64,000 bases of DNA, taken from the NCBI RefSeq assembly GCF_014905555.1, contig NZ_BNGS01000007.1, positions 62,001-126,000 of the forward strand, written 5' to 3'. Position 1 is the stretch's first letter. Each line of letters starts with the position of its first letter. Positions 8,424 through 15,971 of this stretch are shown here, in pieces. Position numbers and translations under genes: made by a program. The DNA comes from Streptomyces sp. Y2F8-2 (lineage in GTDB: Bacteria > Actinomycetota > Actinomycetes > Streptomycetales > Streptomycetaceae). The notes under the pieces are model-generated. The model saw nothing but the letters and a program-made list of their open reading frames with translations, did not search any database and was not told the DNA's origin.

Positions 8424-8550
8424 GCGCACTGCCTCCCATCCGGACTTTAACCGTCGGTCCAGGAATTCCACCTGGTCAACCGGCCGCTGGAAGCGACCGG
8501 GTCGCGGACTATAACCGCCGGTTCGGACTTTCACCGACCCCGGAGTGCGC
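8424..8550 (-). promoter_or_regulatory. FMN riboswitch (RFN element)
   Basis: Read on the minus strand, the element opens and closes with the complementary P1 arms GCGCACT (8544-8550) and AGTGCGC (8424-8430). Inside are the hallmark conserved segments GGTGAAAGTCC, ACCGGCGGT, GGTGGAATTCC and GACGGTTAAAGTCCGGATGG. This is the standard six-helix FMN aptamer. FMN binding is expected to switch off the operon starting with ribE, and by read-through possibly hisE-hisG as well. Confidence 0.95.
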
Positions 8551-8711
8551 TGCTTCTGGTACAGCCTCAGTGTGCCACGACTGATCGATGGCCAACCCGG
8601 TGAACTGCTGTGTGGTGCCTCACATGTTCACATGCTGGACATCTTCGACTACGGCGCCTGCCCGCCTTCGTCCCCACCACGGCAACAGGCGCTTCACGAG
8701 AGCCACTTGAG

Positions 8712-8756
8712 ATTGGTCCATACCTATTGACGGGGCTGATCCGCCCCACCTAGGGT
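8712..8756 (+). promoter_or_regulatory. Chitinase-type promoter with DasR-like operator, no gene behind it
   Basis: ATTGGTCCATACCTAT (8712-8727) matches 12 of 16 positions of the DasR/chitinase operator as I recall it (A(C/T)TGGTCTAGACCA(G/C)T). It overlaps a -35 TTGACG (8727-8732), followed by an 18-nt spacer and a -10 TAGGGT (8751-8756). This layout is typical of Streptomyces chitin-inducible promoters. No plus-strand gene follows; a terminator-like hairpin lies about 35 nt after the -10. Confidence 0.5.
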
Positions 8757-8789
8757 CGGCGCTCGCGGCGCGGTGCGCCGCCCTCGAAC

Positions 8790-8831
8790 GGCCCGGCGGC
8801 GGTGACGAAGGCCCTTGCCCGCCGCCGGGCC
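8790..8831. terminator. Strong inverted repeat, terminator of the ROK gene
   Basis: A perfect 13-bp stem GGCCCGGCGGCGG/CCGCCGCCGGGCC with a 16-nt loop. It lies 69 bp past the ROK regulator stop on the minus strand, and would also end any transcript from the plus-strand promoter at 8712-8756. Confidence 0.65.
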
Positions 8832-8899
8832 TGCGGATGGCATGACCGCAGCGGTACGGCCGCCTGTCGCCGTGCGGGCTCCTTTCGCAGGGCGGACGC

Positions 8900-10132
8900 C
8901 TACCGCTCAGGGGGCGTGAACAGCTCGTCCTGGGCTCCGTCCCGTGCCGTCAGCAGTGCTCCCCGCAGGACCGCGCCGCCGCCCAGGGTGCTCGCGCGCA
9001 CGTCGGTGGCCAGCGGTGACACGCGGGCCAGACGCTCCGCGACCCGCGCGGCGAGGACGTCCCCGCCCGCCTGCCCGACCTCACCCCCGAGCACGACACA
9101 GCCGGGATCGAGGATGGCGGCCACGGAGGCGGCACCGACGGCGAGCCGGTCGGCGAGGGCGTCGAGGAAACGGCCGGCCCGCTCCTCCGGGGGCACCTCC
9201 GTCACCCCGCTGCCGCCGCCCGCCTCCACCCCCGCGACCGCCGCGACCGCCCCCCGCACCAGGGCCGCCGCCGGCAGTTCTCGCGCGGCCCGCCCCGCCG
9301 ACAACCCGTGCTCTCCCGCCAGTTCCACGATCGCCGCCGCCCCCGCCAGGGAGTGGAATCCGCCCTCGCAGTCCGTCGCCGACGGCAGGGTGGCGGTGCC
9401 CGGGACCGGCAGGAAGCCGATCTCGCCCGTGCCGCCCGAAGCGCCGCGGCGCAGTGCGCCGTCCAGGACCACCGCCGCGCCCGTGCCATGACCCAGCCAC
9501 AGCAGGACGAACGTGTCGCGGTCCCGCGCCACGCCCTCGCGCTGCTCGGCCAGCGCCGCGAGGTTGGTCTCGTTCTCGACGATCACCCGGGCGGGCAGCC
9601 GCTCCTGGAGCGCGGCGACCAGGCGGCGGTGCCACTCCGGCAGCCCGGCGGAGTCGCGGAGTTCACCGGTGGCGGGGTCGATGAGCCCGGGCGCCCCGAT
9701 CCCGACCGTGTGCAGCCTGTCGGCACCGGCCTCCTTCGCGGCACGCTCCACCAGCAGCACCGCCTGCTCGACCGCCGGCCCGGTGCCGGTGTCGCCGCCG
9801 ATCGGCACGGAGGCCTCCGCGAGCACCCCGCCCAGCAGATCCGACACCAGCACGGAAACGCTCTCGGTGCGCACGTCCAGGGCCCCGAGGTGGGCCCGGT
9901 CGGCGACGATCCCGTACAGCCGCGCGTTCGGCCCGCGTCGCTGCTCGCCCGACTCCCCCACCACCGCGATCAGTCCGGCGGCCGTGAGCCGTTCGACGAG
10001 GTCGGCGACCGTGGGCCGGGACAGCCCGGTCAGCTGCTTCAACTGCCCTGCCGTCAAGGGGCCTTCCTGCTGAAGCAGGCGCAGGGCGAGCCGGTCGTTG
10101 ATGGCCCGGGCGGTGCTCGGGGATGCGGGCAT
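8900..10132 (-). CDS. ROK-family transcriptional regulator
   Basis: 410 residues. An N-terminal winged helix-turn-helix (about 8-65, with LTAGQLKQLTGLSRPTVADLV) is followed by a ROK sugar-kinase-like domain with the phosphate loop VGIGAPGLIDPATGEL and the GTGAAVVLDGALRRGASGGTGEIG segment. ROK repressors release DNA on binding a sugar or sugar phosphate. The usual zinc motif CxCGxxGCxE is degenerate here, reduced to DCEGGFHSL, so zinc binding is doubtful. It is divergent from an MFS transporter, with an 8-bp palindrome between them, so it probably controls that transporter. Confidence 0.9.
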   Translation of the reverse strand: MPASPSTARAINDRLALRLLQQEGPLTAGQLKQLTGLSRPTVADLVERLTAAGLIAVVGESGEQRRGPNARLYGIVADRAHLGALDVRTESVSVLVSDLLGGVLAEASVPIGGDTGTGPAVEQAVLLVERAAKEAGADRLHTVGIGAPGLIDPATGELRDSAGLPEWHRRLVAALQERLPARVIVENETNLAALAEQREGVARDRDTFVLLWLGHGTGAAVVLDGALRRGASGGTGEIGFLPVPGTATLPSATDCEGGFHSLAGAAAIVELAGEHGLSAGRAARELPAAALVRGAVAAVAGVEAGGGSGVTEVPPEERAGRFLDALADRLAVGAASVAAILDPGCVVLGGEVGQAGGDVLAARVAERLARVSPLATDVRASTLGGGAVLRGALLTARDGAQDELFTPPER

Positions 10133-10189
10133 GCCGGGATCCTTCCAGATCTGCCACCGCGCCGCTCCGGCGCGGCCTCGGGCCCCTAT

Positions 10190-10212
10190 CTATCAGGCAG
10201 GGTTCCTGATAG
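10190..10212. promoter_or_regulatory. Operator-like palindrome between ROK and MFS genes
   Basis: Perfect inverted repeat CTATCAGG-N7-CCTGATAG. The two arms lie one and a half helical turns apart, in the 125-bp divergent region, 46 bp from the MFS start and 58 bp from the ROK start. It is AT-rich relative to its surroundings. It is the most likely binding site of the ROK regulator, giving autoregulation plus control of the transporter. Confidence 0.55.
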
Positions 10213-10257
10213 TTTACGTCGGCGCGCAGGGAGGACACCGCCGGGAGGGGCCCGAGA

Positions 10258-11541
10258 ATGAGCGAGATGAGTGAAGCGAGCCGACAAGAGGTGAGGCGCG
10301 CCCGGTACGCCGTGGCGGCGGTGTTCGCCGTGCACGGCGCCGTCACCGGCTCGTTCGCCACCCGCGTGCCCTGGATCCAGGACCACGCGCACGTCAGCGC
10401 CGGCCAGCTCGGCATCGCCCTGGCGTTCCCCGCGCTCGGCGCGTCCCTGGCGATGCCGCTCGCGGGCCGGATCAGCCACCGGTTCGGCGCCCGGACTGCG
10501 CTGCGCGGACTGCTCTCCCTGTGGACGCTGTCCCTCCTCCTGCCCTCCCTCTCCCCCGATCTGCTCACCCTGTGCGCGGCCCTGTTCGTCTACGGCGCCT
10601 CGGCCGGCATGGCGGACGTCGCGATGAACGCGCTCGGTGTGGAGGTGGAGAACCGCCTCGGCAGGTCGATCATGTCCGGACTGCACGGCCTGTGGAGCGC
10701 CGGCGCCCTGATCGGCTCGGCGGCCGGCACGCTCGCCGCCCACCTCGGCTCGGACGCCCGGCTGCACCACGCCCTGGCCGCCGCCGTGCTGACCGTACTG
10801 GGCCTCGTCGCCTGCACCTGGGTCCTCGACCTGCAGCCCGCCGAGGACGAGGAGCCGCCGCCCCGGTTCGCGCTGCCGCCCAAGTCGGCGCTGCTCATCG
10901 GTGCGGTCGGCTTCTGCGCGGTGTTCGCGGAGGGCGCCAGCCTTGACTGGTCGGCGGTCTATCTGCGCGACCAGCTGGACAGTTCCGCGGGACTGGCCGC
11001 CGCCTGCACCACCGGTTTCACGCTCACCATGGCACTCGCGCGGATCGCGGGGGACAAGGTGGTGGACCGCTACGGGGCGGTGCGCACCGTCCGGGTGGGC
11101 GGTGTCCTCGCCGCGCTCGGCGGGCTGCTCATCGTCGTCGCGAACCACCCGGCTCTCGCCATGGGCGGCTTCGCGTTGATGGGTCTGGGCATCGCGGTCG
11201 TCGTCCCGCTGTGCTTCGCGGCGGCGGGCCGCAGCGGCCCCAACCCGAGCCAGGCCATCGCGGGCGTGGCCACCATCACGTACACCTCGGGCCTGGTCGC
11301 GCCGGGCGCGATCGGCACGCTGGCCCAGGCCACGAGCCTGGTCGCGTCGTTCGGTCTGGTGACCGTCCTGGCCTGCGGGCTCGCGGGGTTCGCGGGGGTC
11401 CTCCGAGCGGGCGACCGAGGCCGCCCACAGGGTGCGACGGCCGCCGGTGCCGCATCCTCGGGGCGGGTACCAGCGGTGGAGGAACCGTTCTGTTCCCTGC
11501 CCGAGGCTCGGCGCCCGGGTTCGGACCGCCGAAGCGACTGA
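10258..11541 (+). CDS. MFS transporter
   Basis: 427 residues with about twelve transmembrane segments. The start ATG at 10258 gives a short cytoplasmic N-terminus followed by AVAAVFAVHGAVTGSFATRVPWIQ. The loop between segments 2 and 3 has PLAGRISHRFGARTALRG, a recognisable MFS motif A region, and DKVVDRYGAVRTVRVGG is its counterpart in the second half. Similar proteins are annotated as FucP-like sugar or drug transporters. Linkage to a ROK regulator favours a sugar or sugar derivative, but the substrate is unknown. The last 50 residues are hydrophilic. Confidence 0.88.
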   Translation: MSEMSEASRQEVRRARYAVAAVFAVHGAVTGSFATRVPWIQDHAHVSAGQLGIALAFPALGASLAMPLAGRISHRFGARTALRGLLSLWTLSLLLPSLSPDLLTLCAALFVYGASAGMADVAMNALGVEVENRLGRSIMSGLHGLWSAGALIGSAAGTLAAHLGSDARLHHALAAAVLTVLGLVACTWVLDLQPAEDEEPPPRFALPPKSALLIGAVGFCAVFAEGASLDWSAVYLRDQLDSSAGLAAACTTGFTLTMALARIAGDKVVDRYGAVRTVRVGGVLAALGGLLIVVANHPALAMGGFALMGLGIAVVVPLCFAAAGRSGPNPSQAIAGVATITYTSGLVAPGAIGTLAQATSLVASFGLVTVLACGLAGFAGVLRAGDRGRPQGATAAGAASSGRVPAVEEPFCSLPEARRPGSDRRSD

Positions 11542-11617
11542 GGTGCCTGTGTCCACCGGATGCGGATCGGCGCCCTGGCGCTGATGCCGGGTCCTGGGGG
11601 GTCGGCTGCGAGAGGAG

Positions 11618-11648
11618 CCCCGACCAGCCGGGGGATCGCTGGTCGGGG
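11618..11648. terminator. Inverted repeat downstream of the MFS gene
   Basis: A perfect 11-bp stem CCCCGACCAGC/GCTGGTCGGGG with a 9-nt loop, 76 bp past the MFS stop. It also lies just beyond the 3' end of the minus-strand GMC remnant, so it can act in both directions. Confidence 0.6.
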
Positions 11649-11708
11649 CGGCTCATGGGGTGGACGTGCCGCTCACGGGTGTGGAAGGGCCTCGGCCTCT
11701 TCGACGCT

Positions 11709-12053
11709 TCAGCGTTGCTGGAGGAGCACGTCCGCCGCCCGTTCGGCGAGCATGGTCACGGGTGCGTGCGTGTGGGCCCGTACGATGCTCGGCATCGCGG
11801 AGGCGTCCACCACACGCAGACCCGTCAGCCCTCTGACCGCGAACGTCGGGTCGACCACCGAGCGCTCGTCCGTGCCCATCCGGCAGGTGATCACGAGGTG
11901 GTGGATACTGCCGCCGGTGGCGCGGATGTAGGCGGTGACGTCGTCGAGGTCCTCGGACAGGGCGCCATCCGTGAGCGGCTTGCCCACCCACTGCGCGAAG
12001 TCCGGCTGCTGCAGGACGCGTTGTGCCTCGCGTACGCCCGCCACGAGCGTCTC
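11709..12053 (-). pseudogene. GMC oxidoreductase, C-terminal fragment only
   Basis: About 114 residues match the C-terminal domain of glucose-methanol-choline FAD oxidoreductases: HHLVITCRMGTDERSVVDP, then GLTGLRVVDASAMPSIV and MLAERAADVLLQQR. The FAD-binding N-terminal domain and most of the substrate domain (usually about 400 residues) are missing. The frame runs on upstream, but only through unrelated sequence antisense to the SnoaL-like gene. The usual GNTNA segment reads AHTHA here. No plausible start lies at the fragment boundary. It is best read as the tail of a deleted gene. Confidence 0.7.
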
Positions 12054-12348
12054 TCCAGTAGGGCGTCGGAGCTCCTGGCTCGCACCGCGGACATGCTTTC
12101 GGCACTGACGACACCGGAGATCGCGGAGAGCTATCGGATACCGGCTGAAACGGATGGCCCCGTTCCGTTGAAAGAGGCCGAACTCGGTAAACGCCTGACA
12201 GCGCGCGGACCCACACCTGCCTATCCTGAATCTGCGGTGTCTTCCTCGCGTCCAGAAGAAGGGGATGCGGCGCAAGGGGCAGCGGCGTATGGCTGTCCCG
12301 AGACCCGAGACACCCGCACAGCCGAGACGCCTACTGTCGGGAGCGGGC

Positions 12349-12891
12349 ATGGCTGATCGCGCAACGATGGAGCGTATCTGGGAAGCCCACACCGCCGGCG
12401 AGTTCGTGGCGCAGGACGTGGAGGCCACGATGGCCACGATGGACGACGACCCCATCGTCGTCCATGTGCCGACCGCCATGGGCGGTAGCGGGTACGACGG
12501 CGTCAAGGACTTCTACGCACGCTGGTTCATTGGACGGAACCCGGACGATTTCACTGTGCGTTCGATATCCCGCACGGTGGGAGACGACAGCCTCGTAGAC
12601 GAAATGATCGTGTCGTTCACCCACGACATCGAGGTGCCCTGGATTCTGCCTGGATTGGCACCCACCGGGCAGCAGGTCCGTATACCCGTCATCGCCGTCG
12701 TGGACTTCCGAGGCCCGCGTGTGCGGAGCGAGCGCATCTACTGGGATCAAACGGCGGTGCTCGCGCAGACGCAGTTGCTGAACGACGACATCGTCCGGCG
12801 CCTGCCCGTGGTCACCACACCGTTGGACGTACTGGACGGCAGGGTCCCCCTCAACCAGCTGACGTCGCCCCGCCTCGATGTCGAACCGTGA
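12349..12891 (+). CDS. SnoaL-like / NTF2-fold protein
   Basis: 180 residues from the ATG at 12349, chosen because the fold begins at MADRATMERIWEAHTAGEF and the upstream in-frame residues look non-native. The pattern of a helical start, PIVVHVPTAMGGSGYDGVKD, YARWF and a strand-rich second half is that of SnoaL-like NTF2 domains. These include small cyclases, isomerases and many proteins of unknown role. No catalytic assignment is possible. Codon use is slightly less GC-biased than in neighbours, and the gene sits beside a broken GMC gene, in keeping with an acquired or rearranged segment. Confidence 0.7.
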   Translation: MADRATMERIWEAHTAGEFVAQDVEATMATMDDDPIVVHVPTAMGGSGYDGVKDFYARWFIGRNPDDFTVRSISRTVGDDSLVDEMIVSFTHDIEVPWILPGLAPTGQQVRIPVIAVVDFRGPRVRSERIYWDQTAVLAQTQLLNDDIVRRLPVVTTPLDVLDGRVPLNQLTSPRLDVEP

Positions 12892-12950
12892 AGGTCAATC
12901 CCCTCGAACCCGGAACCGGCCCCAGTCGTCGATGAGCTCCTCAGAGCTCC

Positions 12951-13475
12951 TCAGTCCGCCGAGCGCAGCAGTTCCCGGCCCGTCGCCCTGAACCGCTCGC
13001 TCCACGAGGTCGGCCGCAGCGTGGTCGCGTCGAGCCGTACGAGGACCCTGGTGCCGTGCGCGTACGTCACCGCCCCGTCGGCCGAGCAGAACCGGAACCC
13101 GTACGTGAGCCCGGTGTTCCCGAGCCGCTCCAGCCACAGGTGAACGGCGTACGCGCCCGGCTTGGCGACCGGGGCGTCGTAGCTGATCCGCAGCTCCTTG
13201 ACGGCGTTGCAGAAGTCGCCCGCCGCCTCCCAGTCGCCCTCGAAGCGGTACCCGCGCTCCTGCCACAGGGTGGACCAGGCGCGCTCGACCATGACCGGGT
13301 AGCGGGCGTTGTGCAGCAGTCCGAGCGCGTCCAGGTCGTCGAAGTGGACGGTGACGGGGATCAGTCGGCCGTACGACACGACGGGCCCTGGCCGGGTCTC
13401 GGCGGTCACGGACGCGGGATCGGCTTCGACGGTCACGGGCGGGGGCTCCTCGATCTGACCCGGTGAGGCGCTCAC
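12951..13475 (-). CDS. Hotdog-fold acyl-CoA thioesterase-like protein
   Basis: About 174 residues from the GTG at 13473-13475; a longer reading to 13586 is open, and the start is uncertain because no clear SD is visible. The core has the 4-hydroxybenzoyl-CoA thioesterase signature VHFDDLDALGLLHNARYPVM, in which the Asp after HFDDL and the H/N pair are the usual active-site region. LRISYDAPVAKPG follows. The family hydrolyses acyl-CoA or acyl-ACP thioesters; the substrate is unknown. It is divergent from the uracil/xanthine permease. Confidence 0.8.
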   Translation of the reverse strand: MSASPGQIEEPPPVTVEADPASVTAETRPGPVVSYGRLIPVTVHFDDLDALGLLHNARYPVMVERAWSTLWQERGYRFEGDWEAAGDFCNAVKELRISYDAPVAKPGAYAVHLWLERLGNTGLTYGFRFCSADGAVTYAHGTRVLVRLDATTLRPTSWSERFRATGRELLRSAD

Positions 13476-13758
13476 GACAACTGCGGCGCTTGATCCCAGC
13501 CATGGTAAGCGCTCGCTCAGGACCTCCCGTCCACGGGTCGGCCGGCGATCGATTCCGGCTGCTCGGCGGCCGGCCTCGGCGCCCACAGGTCACCGCCGGA
13601 CGATGCCTCCAGCAGGTGCACCGCCTTCTGGGCAGGCGTACCGCCGATCATACACGTGAACACAGTTCGCGACTGTAACCGTGTGAGCGCAGGGCCCCCT
13701 GGTGCCGGTGACAATGGTTCGGACAGTTCTTCACGTACAGAGAAAGAGAAGCCGCACC

Positions 13759-15174
13759 ATGGACCTCGGCGTGCGCTGGAAGTTGCACGGTGACGGGCGC
13801 ACGCCCGCGCCCGGAGCGGTCGTCCGTCCCGACGAACGCCTCTCCTGGCCCCGTACGGTCGGGCTCGGCGCCCAGCACGTCGTGGCCATGTTCGGTGCGT
13901 CCTTCGTGGCGCCCGTGCTCATGGGCCTGGACCCCAACCTGGCGATCATGATGTCCGGCGTCGCCACCGCGATCTTCCTGCTGGCGACGCGCGGCCGGAT
14001 ACCGAGCTACCTCGGCTGTTCACTGTCCTTCGTGGGTGTCGCCGCGGTGATCCGGGCGCAGGGCGGCACCAGCGCCACCGTGACCGGCGCGGTGTTCGTC
14101 GTGGGCATCGTGCTGTTCCTCATCGGCCTCGCGGTCCAGCGGTTCGGGGCGCGGATCATCCATGCGGCGATGCCGCCGATCGTGACCGGCGCGGTCGTGA
14201 TGCTGATCGGCTTCAACCTGGCGCCGGTGACCGCGTCGACGTACTGGCCGCAGGACCAGTGGACCGCGCTGCTGGTGATGCTGTTCACCGGGCTGGCCGT
14301 GGTGTGCCTGCGCGGGTTCTGGTCCCGAATCGCGATCTTCCTCGGGCTGGTGTTCGGGTACGGGATCTCCTGGCTGTTCGACCGCGTCTTCGGGAAGATC
14401 CACTCGGTGGACGCGAGCGGAAAGCTCACCGACCACTGGCGCCTGGACCTGTCCGGCGTCGGCAAGGCGGACTGGATCGGCCTGCCCCACTTCCACGGAC
14501 CGTCCTTCCAGTGGTCCGCGATCCTGGTGGCGCTGCCCGTGGTGATCGCTCTGGTCGCGGAGAACGCGGGGCACGTCAAGGCGGTCGGCGAGATGACCGG
14601 CGATCCGCTGGACGACAGGCTGGGCACGGCGATCTCCGCCGACGGGGTCGCCTCGATGCTCTCCACCGCGGTCGGCGGCCCGCCCAACACCACGTACTCC
14701 GAGAACATCGGCGTGATGGCCGCCACCCGCGTCTACTCGACCGCCGCCTACTGGGCCGCGGCCGGCTTCGCCCTCCTGTTCGGGATCTGCCCCAAGTTCG
14801 GCGCGGTCGTGGCTGCCATCCCCGGCGGAGTGCTCGGCGGCATCACCGTCATCCTGTACGGCATGATCGGTCTGCTCGGCGCGCAGATCTGGCTCCACGC
14901 CAAGGTGGACCTGCGCAACCCGCTGAACCTGGTGCCGGCCGCGGCGGGCATCATCATCGGTGTCGGCAACGTCACCATGAAGTTCACCGACCACTTCTCG
15001 CTGAGCGGCATCGCATTGGGCACGCTGGTCGTCATCACCGGCTACCACGCGCTGCGGGCGTTCGCCCCCGCCCACCTCAAGGCCCAGGAGCCGCTTCTGG
15101 ACTCGGGCACCTCCGCCTACGACGAGGAGGCCGAGAAGGAAGCCGACGCGAAGGCTCACCGCGCCAAGTCGTAG
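13759..15174 (+). CDS. NCS2 (uracil/xanthine) permease
   Basis: 471 residues with about fourteen membrane segments. I use the ATG at 13759 because the family N-terminus (MDLGVRWKLHGDGR, then LSWPRTVGLGAQHVVAMFGA) begins there. The NCS2 signature is visible in the eighth to tenth segments as VALVAENAGHVKAVGEMTG and ADGVASMLSTAVGGPPNTTYSENIG. These proton symporters take up uracil or xanthine. The conserved Glu of VAENAGH and the N-T-T-Y-S-E-N motif suggest function is intact. It lies convergent with a degraded reading frame that overlaps its last 19 bp. Confidence 0.92.
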   Translation: MDLGVRWKLHGDGRTPAPGAVVRPDERLSWPRTVGLGAQHVVAMFGASFVAPVLMGLDPNLAIMMSGVATAIFLLATRGRIPSYLGCSLSFVGVAAVIRAQGGTSATVTGAVFVVGIVLFLIGLAVQRFGARIIHAAMPPIVTGAVVMLIGFNLAPVTASTYWPQDQWTALLVMLFTGLAVVCLRGFWSRIAIFLGLVFGYGISWLFDRVFGKIHSVDASGKLTDHWRLDLSGVGKADWIGLPHFHGPSFQWSAILVALPVVIALVAENAGHVKAVGEMTGDPLDDRLGTAISADGVASMLSTAVGGPPNTTYSENIGVMAATRVYSTAAYWAAAGFALLFGICPKFGAVVAAIPGGVLGGITVILYGMIGLLGAQIWLHAKVDLRNPLNLVPAAAGIIIGVGNVTMKFTDHFSLSGIALGTLVVITGYHALRAFAPAHLKAQEPLLDSGTSAYDEEAEKEADAKAHRAKS

Positions 15175-15864
15175 ACGTACGACAGCGAGAACGCTCCCGG
15201 CGTTCCCTTGCGGCCGTCCGACTCGCCCGGCAGCTTCACCCACTGACAGGCGTCGGTCCTGGTCTGTCCCGTACGCGGCGTCGGGGTCTGCCCGATCCTG
15301 CGGCCGGCCGGGTCGCACCACTGACCGTCGGCCCGGCGGGGACGCGGCCCTCGGCACCCGCGGCCGAGGTGACGGCCCGCACGCGGGTGGTGATCGTCGA
15401 CGGTGTGGGGTGTCGGCGAACCGGACGGTGGCGGGGCGGTCTGCGATGCATGACTCGATGCCCGCCGGGGGTCGTCGGGGTGGGTGGCTATCCAGTCGAG
15501 TACCGGCGAGTCGGGGCGACGGTAGAGCCGCACGGGCACTACCCCTGTCCTCGGACTGCGGGCGGAGGGGGAGAGAGTGGGGCGGGAGCGGCGGACGAGA
15601 CCCGGGTGAGGCTCGGCGTCGGGGACGTCCCGGGCGTTTCGGCCCGGCGTCGGCGACGGGACGGGCGGCGGCACGATGGCGCCCGGCGGGTCACGGCGAG
15701 CCGGGCCCGGTCGGTCCCGCGCCCGTCGTCGAGCGCGGACATCGTCCCCGCCGCGGTGCCCACCGCGACCACCAGCGACGCCACCGCACCATGACGGCGC
15801 GTCGCGCGGCGCGCCTGCGCGCGGCCCGCCGCTCGGCCGGCCGCCGGATGCGTAAGTCGGACAC
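15156..15864 (-). pseudogene. Multiply frameshifted membrane-anchored protein remnant
   Basis: No single frame covers this region, but coding-like pieces follow in order on the minus strand in alternating frames. First is a start GTG (15862-15864) with GGGGAG upstream, giving MSDLRIRRPAERRAAR. A frame change then leads into a membrane helix, GAVASLVVAVGTAAGTMSAL. Next comes ITTRVRAVTSAAGAEGRV, and finally QWCDPAGRRIG...ACQWVKLPGESDG...FSLSYVYDLAR up to TGA at 15156. At least three shifts are needed. Codon 4 would be TTA, the rare bldA-dependent leucine codon. I do not recognise the family. Sequencing error is possible but would have to recur. Confidence 0.4.
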
Positions 15865-15971
15865 CTGCCGCTCCCCTGTCCCCCTCATGGCCCATCGGTG
15901 CCGTCCCCCGTTCCGGGGAAGCCCGCGGGCCGGTGGCGCCCCGGTGGGCGCAGGGCTGGAACTCTGCCCTC
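15175..15971. other. Accessory gap without an intact gene
   Basis: Apart from the degraded minus-strand frame (15156-15864), nothing convincing is seen. The long plus-strand open frames are arginine- and glycine-rich shadows of high-GC DNA. The start region of the DUF5995 gene begins at 15972. Confidence 0.5.

Larger units (their letters stand above)
8551..8899. other. Gene-free gap between the FMN riboswitch and the ROK regulator
   Basis: No convincing coding frame is present. The gap must hold the rib promoter (minus strand, upstream of 8550). It also contains a chitinase-like plus-strand promoter (8712-8756) and a strong hairpin (8790-8831), listed separately. In S. coelicolor, as far as I remember, a chitinase gene occupies this position. 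Confidence 0.6.

Noticed and set aside
12110..12348. Plus-strand frame leading into the SnoaL-like gene as an N-terminal extension
   Set aside because: The extra residues look non-native and overlap the GMC remnant region; the fold begins at the ATG at 12349.
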